Below are positions 1 through 5,193 of a stretch of DNA of 9,984 nucleotides, piece after piece. Numbering within the stretch: position 1 is the first letter of the stretch; each line of letters starts with the position of its first letter. Both the position numbers and the translations under genes were made by a program. Source of the stretch: Chloroflexota bacterium (GTDB lineage: Bacteria; Chloroflexota; Chloroflexia; Thermomicrobiales; JADLAZ01); assembly GCA_020849725.1 (NCBI GenBank), contig JADLAZ010000061.1, positions 1 to 9,984 on the forward strand, in the 5' to 3' direction. The notes under the pieces are model-generated. The model ran no database searches. It was not told where the DNA came from and saw only the letters and a list, made by a program, of their open reading frames with translations.

Positions 1-467
1 CCAAGAACCAGATCGCGCCGGAGGAGGAGGCCGACTACGTGCCCGGCGACGCGCGCCGCCTCTTCACCGTTCACGACGTGCCGTTCGGCATCGCCATCTG
101 CCACGAGGGCTGGCGCTACCCGGAGACAGTGCGCTGGGCGGCCGGGCGCGGCGCGCGCGTCGTCTTTCATCCCCACCTGCACGGCAGCGACCACAGCGGC
201 ACGTCGCCGAGTGCCTGGGGCGCCCTGGCGGCCCCCTATTTCGAGCAGGCGATGATCGCCCGAGCCATGGAGAACACGATCTACTTCGCCAGTGTCAACT
301 TCGCCTTCCGCTTCCCGGAGACGGCCACCAGCGTCATCGCGCCAGACGGCCGATGCATGGCGCACACTCCCTACGGCGAGGAGGCGTTGCTGGTCGTCGA
401 TCTCGACCTGGCGGCCGCGACCGGCCTGTACGCCCGCCGCCTCGCTCCGGAGCGCTACGGCGACTGA
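1..467 (+). CDS. Carbon-nitrogen (nitrilase-superfamily) hydrolase, 3' part only
   Basis: The frame is open from the left edge (first full codon at 3) to TGA at 465-467, giving 154 residues, so the 5' part lies outside the window. A GTG at 39 is in frame, but the protein reads well upstream of it (KNQIAPEEEADY), so it is not the start. The motif GIAICHEGWRYPE (Cys at codon 99-101) fits the catalytic Cys region of the nitrilase superfamily, which hydrolyses amides, nitriles or N-carbamoyl compounds with a Glu-Lys-Cys triad. The Lys at codon 3-5 may be the catalytic Lys, though this is uncertain; the Glu would lie outside the window. The later stretch ARAMENTIYFASVN and the end LAPERYGD also fit the family C-terminus. 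It converges on the minus-strand dehydratase-like gene with a 13-base gap. The substrate cannot be told from this fragment. Confidence 0.85.
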   Translation, partial: KNQIAPEEEADYVPGDARRLFTVHDVPFGIAICHEGWRYPETVRWAAGRGARVVFHPHLHGSDHSGTSPSAWGALAAPYFEQAMIARAMENTIYFASVNFAFRFPETATSVIAPDGRCMAHTPYGEEALLVVDLDLAAATGLYARRLAPERYGD

Positions 468-480
468 GGTCGGGCCTCGC

Positions 481-1698
481 TCACGGTCGCACGACCGACC
501 CATCCGCCCGCCGGTCCTCGGCCATAAAGTAGGGTCGACTGGCGAGGGCCGGGTCGAGCAGCGCCGCTGCCGCCACCTCGTCGATATCCACACCCAGGCC
601 GGGCTGGTCGTTGGCCTCCATATAGCCGCCAGCCTGCACGGCGTGGCCGGGGAAAGCCGCCAGCTCCTCCGGTCGGAAGTGGTTCTCCTCCTGGATGCCG
701 AAGCTCCAACTGGCCAGGTCCAGGTGCATCGCCGCCGCCTGGTTGACCGGGTCGTTGTCACCGCCTTCCTGCCAGGCGGTGCTGACGCCGTACCACTCGC
801 ACAAGTGCGCGATCTTCTGCGCCGGCGTGATGCCGCCGACCTTCGACACCCGGCAGCGGATGTAGTCGATCAGCCGCTCCGAGATCAGTGGCAGCCACTC
901 GTGCGGGTTGATGAACAACTCGCCCATCGCCTGCGGTGTCGTGCACTGCTGGCGGATCAGCCGGAAGTAGGCGATCTGCTCCGGCGGCAGCGCGTCCTCG
1001 AGGAAGAAGAGCCGGTGCGGCTCGAGCAACTTGGCGAGCGTGACGGCGTTGTGCGGGCGCAGGTGCTCGTGGACGTCGTGGGTCAGCTTCGGCGCCATGC
1101 CCAGCCGCTCGCGCAGCGCGTCGAACATGCGCACGATGCTGTCGATGTACTGCTCGTCGTCGAAGGCGCGCGCCTGCGGGCCGGCGCTGCGCGGCCGGTT
1201 GGCCTGGTCGCCGGGCAGGAAGCCGCCGCCGCCGTAGGGGCCGAGCTGGCAGCGAATCACTGGCCAGCCGCCTTCCAGGTAACGACGAATATCGTCCACC
1301 AGTTCGTCGAGCGTCTCGCCGCTGGCGTGGGCGTAGCACGGCACCGCCGCGCGCACCTTGCCGCCCAGCAACTGGTAGACCGGCATGCCGGCGACCTTGC
1401 CCTTGATGTCCCACAGGGCCATGTCGATGCCGGCCAGCGCGGTGTTGCCGATGCTGTCGTTGCGCCAGTAGGCGCTGGTCAGCGCCGCTTGCCAGTTGTC
1501 CTCGATGGCGGCGACATCGCGCCCGACCAGCAGCGGCCCGAGCCACTGCTCGACGGCGGCGACGATCGTGCCGGCGCGGTAGTGGTCGCTGGCCGAGCCG
1601 ATGCCGTACAGTCCCGGCTGGTCCGTCTCGACCTTGACGATCACCCAGGTGCCCTCGCGCCGGGTGCGGATGCAGCGGATGCGTGTGATCCGGGCCAT
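481..1698 (-). CDS. Enolase-superfamily sugar-acid dehydratase, mannonate dehydratase (ManD/RspA)-like
   Basis: The product has 405 residues, the usual length for the mandelate racemase/muconate lactonizing group. The start is set by the Shine-Dalgarno GGGAGG four bases before ATG 1698; an ATG at 1701 lies too close and a GTG at 1710 overlaps the site. The N-terminal cap domain (about 1-115) is followed by a TIM barrel. Probable metal ligands are D208 in HDVHE, E234 in FFLED and E260 in GELF; H210 of HDVHE and R149 (VIRCQ) match catalytic positions known in ManD. The glycine-rich loop at about 153-165 lies where ManD has its active-site loop. Family members usually have TAWHG in the seventh-strand region; here it is TAWQEGGDNDP, with Q310 in place of His, so the substrate may differ. 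The probable reaction is beta-elimination of water from a sugar acid. It follows the oxidoreductase by 76 bases on the same strand, probably one operon. Mannonate specificity is not shown. Confidence 0.85.
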   Translation of the reverse strand: MARITRIRCIRTRREGTWVIVKVETDQPGLYGIGSASDHYRAGTIVAAVEQWLGPLLVGRDVAAIEDNWQAALTSAYWRNDSIGNTALAGIDMALWDIKGKVAGMPVYQLLGGKVRAAVPCYAHASGETLDELVDDIRRYLEGGWPVIRCQLGPYGGGGFLPGDQANRPRSAGPQARAFDDEQYIDSIVRMFDALRERLGMAPKLTHDVHEHLRPHNAVTLAKLLEPHRLFFLEDALPPEQIAYFRLIRQQCTTPQAMGELFINPHEWLPLISERLIDYIRCRVSKVGGITPAQKIAHLCEWYGVSTAWQEGGDNDPVNQAAAMHLDLASWSFGIQEENHFRPEELAAFPGHAVQAGGYMEANDQPGLGVDIDEVAAAALLDPALASRPYFMAEDRRADGSVVRP

Positions 1699-1706
1699 CA
1701 TACCTC

Positions 1707-1745
1707 CCACGACGATGCATGAGCGAACCGCACCGGTCGTCGTGG
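1707..1745 (-). promoter_or_regulatory. Intercistronic stem-loop touching the dehydratase ribosome-binding site
   Basis: CCACGACGA (1707-1715) and TCGTCGTGG (1737-1745) are perfect 9-base complements with a 21-base loop. In the minus-strand mRNA the second arm runs directly into GGGAGGTATGATG, so the first two G bases of the Shine-Dalgarno sit in the stem. This could lower or tune translation of the dehydratase relative to the oxidoreductase, or protect the processed downstream message. The pairing is seen; the role is inferred. Confidence 0.45.
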
Positions 1746-1756
1746 CACGGCCCCAG

Positions 1757-1784
1757 TTTCGCGTCTATTCACGTCTATTCGCGG
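1757..1784. repeat. Tandem decamer repeat, copy A
   Basis: Two full 10-base units, TTCGCGTCTA and TTCACGTCTA, are followed by a partial unit, TTCGCGG. The array covers the end of the oxidoreductase gene including its TAG stop at 1775-1777. A related array in the same orientation lies at 2979-3003, on the other side of that gene. It may be a small dispersed intergenic repeat; no function is evident. Confidence 0.45.
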
Positions 1785-2863
1785 TTGCCGTTCAGCAACG
1801 GGGCGACCTTGGCGGCGACATTGACCACTTGCCCGGTCTCCGACGCCTCGATGGCGGCGAACAGCATCGCCGCGCTCTTGACATTGTCGGCCAGCACCGT
1901 CACCGGCGCCGGGCCGCCGTCGAGCCAGTCGAGGAACTGGGCGACGATCGCCTGGTGCTCCTCCCAGGGCAGCGTCACTGGTGGGACTTCCTCTACCCGC
2001 AGGCCACGCCCCGGCTGCCACTCCTCGATGCGCACGACGTCGTCACGGTCGATGACGACCGCGCCGCCCTCACACTCGGCCCGGTAGTACTCGTGCCGCC
2101 AGGTATTCTGCCAGCCACCAGCCAGGCCGTTGCCCTCGAAGCTGGCACGTGTGTCGTCGGTCATGCGCAGCACATACTGCGCCACGCACTCACCCTTGAA
2201 GCTGGCCCGGCCGCTGTCGGGCAGCCACTCCCAGCCGGCGATCTGGGCACAGTCAGCACCGCTCAGATGGCGCAACTGGTCGAAGTGGTGAATCGCGCCC
2301 TCGATCAGCAGCGGGTGGCGCATCTCGTGGCGGAACTCCGCGCCCCAGGTGAGGCGTTTCCGGTAGTCGGCGGCGAAGCGGCTGACGAGGTAGTGCAGCC
2401 GACCGAGCCGGCCGCTGTCCAGCACGCCCTTCAGCGTCTGGATGCGCGACGTGTAGCGGTAGTTCTGAACGATCTGCAGCTTGATGCCGGTGGCGGCGAC
2501 GACGCGCCGGACGGCGATGACATCCTCCCAGGTGTCGGCGATCGGCTTCTCGCACAGGATCGCCAGCCCGCGCGCCGCGCCTGCCTCGACCGCCGGCCGG
2601 TGGAAGCGCGGCGGCACGACAACGATGACGCAGTCGGCGGCGATCGTGCCGGCGTCGAGCGCGGCGAAGGCCGCGTCCATGTCGCCGAAGCGCGCCGCTG
2701 GCGGCAGGCCGAGTGCGTCGGCGGCCGGCCCGAGGATCTCCGGCCGGACATCGACCAGGCCGGCGATCGTCAGCCGCTCCCGAAACGGCGGCAGAAATCG
2801 GTTCAGCCAGTTGCGGGCCATGCCGCCGGCCCCGAGCATCAGACAGGCGTGTCGCGATGCCAT
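1775..2863 (-). CDS. Gfo/Idh/MocA family NAD(P)-dependent oxidoreductase
   Basis: The product has 362 residues. ATG 2863 is chosen because GGAGGGGAG lies about 10 bases upstream and the Rossmann fold begins at once. The N-terminal dinucleotide domain shows GAGGMA at 11-16 and an acidic D38 at the end of strand 2, which in this family usually favours NAD. EKP at 105-107 is the family's signature cofactor and substrate motif. The C-terminal alpha/beta domain carries IEGAIHHFDQLRHL (188-200), with H192/H193 and D195 as likely catalytic and substrate-binding residues. Such enzymes oxidise or reduce a hydroxyl or keto group of sugars, inositols or related compounds in the cytoplasm. It is the first gene of a probable two-gene unit with the dehydratase-like protein, with a candidate -10 element 47-52 bases upstream. 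The exact substrate is not recognisable. The long open frame upstream of ATG 2863 is taken as chance. Confidence 0.88.
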   Translation of the reverse strand: MASRHACLMLGAGGMARNWLNRFLPPFRERLTIAGLVDVRPEILGPAADALGLPPAARFGDMDAAFAALDAGTIAADCVIVVVPPRFHRPAVEAGAARGLAILCEKPIADTWEDVIAVRRVVAATGIKLQIVQNYRYTSRIQTLKGVLDSGRLGRLHYLVSRFAADYRKRLTWGAEFRHEMRHPLLIEGAIHHFDQLRHLSGADCAQIAGWEWLPDSGRASFKGECVAQYVLRMTDDTRASFEGNGLAGGWQNTWRHEYYRAECEGGAVVIDRDDVVRIEEWQPGRGLRVEEVPPVTLPWEEHQAIVAQFLDWLDGGPAPVTVLADNVKSAAMLFAAIEASETGQVVNVAAKVAPLLNGNRE

Positions 2864-2909
2864 GACAGTGTCTCTCCCCTCCACGCGATTCTCTCTGCCA
2901 CGAGCGGGG

Positions 2910-2915
2910 ATTGTA
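2910..2915 (-). promoter_or_regulatory. Candidate -10 element (TACAAT) for the oxidoreductase-dehydratase unit
   Basis: On the minus strand TACAAT at 2915-2910 would start transcription near 2903 and give a leader of about 40 bases to ATG 2863. No good -35 hexamer is seen at 16-18 bases upstream, so this is only a plausible promoter. The same hexamer precedes the helicase and the right-edge gene. Confidence 0.35.
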
Positions 2916-2941
2916 CAGCACTCCATGCGCTCTGGATCCGA

Positions 2942-2958
2942 CGCCTCATCGTGAGGCG
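2942..2958. promoter_or_regulatory. Inverted repeat between toxin end and oxidoreductase promoter
   Basis: CGCCTCA and TGAGGCG form perfect 7-base arms around TCG. It lies about 40-55 bases upstream of the predicted transcription start of the oxidoreductase unit and 112 bases past the toxin stop. It could be a regulator-binding site for the catabolic unit or part of a terminator for the toxin-antitoxin transcript. There is no T-run after it in the minus direction. Confidence 0.35.
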
Positions 2959-2978
2959 CGCCGTTCGCTCCACGCCAC

Positions 2979-3003
2979 ATTCGCGTTGTTTCGCGTCTGT
3001 GTC
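2979..3003. repeat. Tandem decamer repeat, copy B
   Basis: Units TTCGCGTTGT and TTCGCGTCTG follow each other with the same 10-base period and strand as the array at 1757-1784. It lies in the gap between the Doc pseudogene and the oxidoreductase gene. The two arrays bracket that gene, but the copies are too short to mark it as a mobile unit. Confidence 0.4.
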
Positions 3004-3069
3004 GACTGGTGCTGGCCCCGCTGCCGCCTGGCGTGCCCGTCCCAACGGACGCTCGACGCCAGTTGCCGT

Positions 3070-3459
3070 TCATGCCGGACGGTCCTGGATGCGCGCGGAA
3101 AGCCAGGTTGAGAGTTCCTCCCGACTCATGAGGCCACTGGCCACACGGAGCACGACCTGCTCCTGTTCATCGACCGACGCGACCACCTCAGCGCCGTTGA
3201 GCAGGAGAAAGATCTCCATCGCGGCATGGCCGACCCGCTTGTTGCCGTCGACGAATGGGTGGTTCGCGATCAGCGCATACCCCAGCGCGGCGGCCTGGTC
3301 CACGAGCGTCGGATAGAGGGCCTAGCCGGCATATGTCTGTCTCGGCAAGGCCAGCGCCGCATCCAGCGCGCCGGCGTCGCGTACGCCGGCGCTCCCACCC
3401 GATTGCTCAATGAGCCGGCGGTGTAGGATCAGGACTTCTGGCAGCGAGAGGTAGCGCAC
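3070..3459 (-). pseudogene. doc: Doc-type (Fic superfamily) toxin broken by one in-frame TAG
   Basis: Read through, the frame encodes 129 residues, close to the usual Doc length of about 126. It starts at GTG 3459 with VRYLSLPEVLILHRRL, the typical Doc N-terminus. Codon 46 (3324-3322) is TAG, within TYAG*ALYPTLVDQAAAL; at that place relatives usually have a residue one base away from TAG, such as Gln or Glu. The rest is intact, including the active-site motif HPFVDGNKRVG (H67, N73, K74, R75) and the conserved helix EIFLLLNG. The first four bases overlap the antitoxin stop as TAGTG, which indicates translational coupling. Doc of phage P1 inactivates EF-Tu by phosphorylation; the target here is unknown. 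At least five other genes in the window end in TAG, so recoding of TAG is unlikely. Restart at GTG 3303 would yield a 77-residue piece with the motif but without the N-terminal half. Confidence 0.85.
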
Positions 3460-3659
3460 TACGCCAGCCGGCGATAGAGTTCGGCGTTCTTCGCCAGCAC
3501 GTACTCCAGGGCCTGCCGGTACGTCGCATCGGGCCGCTCCAGCAAGTCGTCAATGGTCGCTCGGACCAGTGCCTCAGGTGTCAGCCCGACGCGTTGCGCC
3601 AGGTCAACCAGTTGCTGCCAGCGCTCCGACGGGAGATCGATGGTGAGAGTGGTCGCCAT
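3459..3659 (-). CDS. Antitoxin of the Doc pair, ribbon-helix-helix-like
   Basis: The product has 66 residues, with ATG 3659 preceded by GGAGGGGAG. Residues 4-40 (TLTIDLPSERWQQLVDLAQRV onward) look like a short beta strand and two helices, as in ribbon-helix-helix DNA-binding antitoxins. The tail at 47-66 (YRQALEYVLAKNAELYRRLA) resembles the toxin-binding end of antitoxins paired with Doc proteins. It precedes the toxin in the usual antitoxin-first order and shares the TAGTG junction. It should neutralise the toxin and repress its own operon. The inverted repeat at 3672-3696, just before the ribosome-binding site, is the natural operator candidate. Since its toxin carries a nonsense codon, it may now be an orphan. 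The family label rests on sequence resemblance only. Confidence 0.75.
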   Translation of the reverse strand: MATTLTIDLPSERWQQLVDLAQRVGLTPEALVRATIDDLLERPDATYRQALEYVLAKNAELYRRLA

Positions 3660-3671
3660 CTCCCCTCCAGC

Positions 3672-3696
3672 AGCGGTCGTGCCGTGCCTGACCGCT
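3672..3696. promoter_or_regulatory. Inverted repeat upstream of the antitoxin, possible operator
   Basis: AGCGGTC (3672-3678) and GACCGCT (3690-3696) are perfect 7-base arms with an 11-base spacer. It fills most of the 49-base gap between the helicase stop and the antitoxin start. It could be the site at which the antitoxin represses its own genes, or a stem-loop ending the helicase transcript; no U-run follows it in the minus direction. Confidence 0.45.
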
Positions 3697-3708
3697 CGCG
3701 CTGATCGA

Positions 3709-5016
3709 CTACTCGTAGATCGGCAGCGGCCGGACCTCGATGGCGTTGCCGGTGCGGCGCTGGAGCGCATCCAGCATCGGCAACTCCCACGGGTCGACGA
3801 ACGAGATCGCCACGCCGTGGCGGCCCATGCGCGCGGTGCGGCCGATGCGGTGGAGGTACTCCTCCTCGGCGTCGGGCATGTCGTAGTTGATGACGTGCGT
3901 CACCGTCGGCACATCGATGCCGCGCGCCAGCAGGTTGGTGACGATCAGCATCCGGATCTCGCCGCGCCGGAAGGCCGCCACCGTCGACTCGCGCTCGGCC
4001 TGCGTGTAGCGACCATGGATCCCGGCGACCGGCAGCCCCAGCCGGCGTAGCGTGTCGGTCAACCGATCGACCAGGTCCTGGCGGCGCCGGAAGAGCAGGA
4101 TCTGTGGCGCCTCCTCCTCAACCGCATTGAGGATCGTCAGCAGCGCCAGCACCTTGTCCTGCTCCGGCACCTCATAGGCAAGCTGCTGGACCTGTGGCAC
4201 CGTCGCCGCCTCCGGCTCGGCGTCGATCCAGACCGGGTTGGTCAGGTAGCGGTCGACCAGCTTGCGCACGAAACCCGGCACCGTTGCCGAGAACAGGCTC
4301 GTCTGACGCTCGCGCGGCAGGTAGCGCATGATGGCGACGATGTCCTCGTAGAAGCCCATGTCGAGCATCTCGTCGCACTCGTCCAGCACCAGTGATTGCA
4401 CGCTGTTGAGCAGCAGCGTGCCCCGCCGCAGATGGTCGAGGATGCGGCCGGTGGTCCCAGCCACGATCTGCACGCCGGCGCGCAGGGCAGCCATCTGCCC
4501 GCTCAGCGGCACACCACCGTAGATCGCCGTGGCGGAAACGCCCTTGCGCTTGCCCAGCCGGGCGATCTCGGCCGTCACCTGCGCCGCCAGCTCGCGCGTC
4601 GGCACCAGCACCAGCCCCTGCACGCCGTGACGCAACGGGTCAACGCGCTCCAGCAGCGGAATGCCGAAAGCCGCTGTCTTGCCGGTGCCCGTCTGGGCGC
4701 GGCCGACCACGTCGCGCCCAGCCAGCATCGGTGGGATCGCCTGCACCTGGATCGGCGTCGGCACCCGGTAGCCGGCGTCGGCCACCCCGTGCGTCAGTGC
4801 CGGACTCAGGCCCAGGTCGGCAAAGGTGATGGACGCGGCCGCACTACGCTCGTCGCCCGTCGGCACGGGTTCTACCGCCGCGAGCGCTTCCTGCTCGGCA
4901 ATGACAAGGCTGATCGTCTGACGCTCCTGACCGCGCCCGCGCGCGTTACTCCCTGATGCGCCGACCTCACTATCGGACGATGCTCGTCCACAAAGCCAGC
5001 AAAATGATTGTACCAT
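3709..5016 (-). CDS. DExD-box ATP-dependent RNA helicase with DECD motif II
   Basis: From ATG 5016 the product has 435 residues, but the start is unsure: no Shine-Dalgarno is seen, and the conserved part begins only at the Q motif (ITFADLG to TPIQ, about 63-90). An in-frame TTG at 5070 and a GTG at 4866 are alternatives. Motifs in order are: I AQTGTGKT (107-114), Ia PTRELA (139-144), Ib GTTGR instead of the usual TPGR (187-191), II DECD instead of DEAD (212-215), III SAT (243-245), V ARGID (364-368) and VI HRIGRTAR (389-396). Both RecA-like domains are complete and there is no RNA-binding tail, so this is a minimal core. Such helicases unwind short RNA duplexes in ribosome assembly or mRNA decay. 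It lies 49 bases upstream of the antitoxin on the same strand and diverges from the importer operon. Confidence 0.88.
   Translation of the reverse strand: MVQSFCWLCGRASSDSEVGASGSNARGRGQERQTISLVIAEQEALAAVEPVPTGDERSAAASITFADLGLSPALTHGVADAGYRVPTPIQVQAIPPMLAGRDVVGRAQTGTGKTAAFGIPLLERVDPLRHGVQGLVLVPTRELAAQVTAEIARLGKRKGVSATAIYGGVPLSGQMAALRAGVQIVAGTTGRILDHLRRGTLLLNSVQSLVLDECDEMLDMGFYEDIVAIMRYLPRERQTSLFSATVPGFVRKLVDRYLTNPVWIDAEPEAATVPQVQQLAYEVPEQDKVLALLTILNAVEEEAPQILLFRRRQDLVDRLTDTLRRLGLPVAGIHGRYTQAERESTVAAFRRGEIRMLIVTNLLARGIDVPTVTHVINYDMPDAEEEYLHRIGRTARMGRHGVAISFVDPWELPMLDALQRRTGNAIEVRPLPIYE
5007..5012 (-). promoter_or_regulatory. Candidate -10 element (TACAAT) for the helicase
   Basis: TACAAT on the minus strand lies directly after the ATG at 5016-5014. 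If it is a real promoter, transcription would begin near 5000, past that ATG, and translation would have to start further in, for example at GTG 4866. No clear -35 hexamer is present. This conflict is one reason the helicase start is left open. Confidence 0.25.
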
Positions 5017-5022
5017 GGACCC

Positions 5023-5045
5023 GATCGGTCGTTTCCGATCATCGG
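5023..5045. promoter_or_regulatory. Overlapping inverted repeats in the divergent region
   Basis: GATCGG (5023-5028) pairs with CCGATC (5035-5040) across six bases, and CCGAT (5035-5039) pairs with ATCGG (5041-5045) across one. The two repeats share an arm. They lie near the middle of the control region between helicase and importer genes, upstream of the helicase ATG candidate. A protein-binding role is possible but the arms are short. Confidence 0.25.
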
Positions 5046-5081
5046 TGGACGCGTGCCCAGGCAGAGTCAACCCTGTTGCGC

Positions 5082-5094
5082 GCTCGTGACGAGC
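5082..5094. promoter_or_regulatory. 13-base palindrome upstream of the importer operon
   Basis: GCTCGTGACGAGC is a perfect palindrome around a single central G. It lies between a weak -35-like TTGCGC (5076-5081) and a -10-like TAATCT (5102-5107), whose 20-base spacing is too long for a standard promoter. A sugar-responsive repressor site here would fit a transport operon, but no regulator gene lies in the window. Confidence 0.35.
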
Positions 5095-5148
5095 TCGGCA
5101 CTAATCTTGCTGAACCATCGCCGCGGGATCCCACCGCAATCGATCTCG

Positions 5149-5172
5149 GCCGGGTACTGGCGCCCGGCGCCA
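5149..5172 (+). promoter_or_regulatory. Leader palindrome and alternative hairpin before the binding-protein gene
   Basis: TGGCGCCCGGCGCCA (5158-5172) is a perfect 15-base palindrome around one C, ending eight bases before the Shine-Dalgarno. A second pairing, GCCGGG (5149-5154) with CCCGGC (5163-5168) and an 8-base loop, uses part of the same sequence, so the two structures exclude each other. It may be a repressor site or a leader RNA element; the sequence alone does not decide. Confidence 0.4.
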
Positions 5173-5193
5173 TCACATCAGGAGGAGATACTG

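Noticed and set aside
466..496. Terminator between the convergent hydrolase and dehydratase genes
   Set aside because: Only a 4-base stem (466-469 with 475-478) and a tight palindrome with a two-base loop (484-497) are present; neither is a convincing terminator.
292..3316. Long plus-strand open frames opposite the dehydratase and oxidoreductase genes
   Set aside because: They mirror minus-strand genes with clear motifs and ribosome-binding sites. Their translations are Arg/Ala/Val-rich with no recognisable domain, as expected for antisense frames in GC-rich DNA.
3322..3324. TAG read as a sense codon in the Doc gene
   Set aside because: TAG ends the oxidoreductase, antitoxin, helicase, binding-protein and second permease genes, so recoding would disrupt five intact ends.
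5076..5107. Standard sigma-70 promoter for the importer operon (TTGCGC and TAATCT)
   Set aside because: The 20-base spacing is too long and both hexamers are weak, so it is mentioned only as context for the palindrome.
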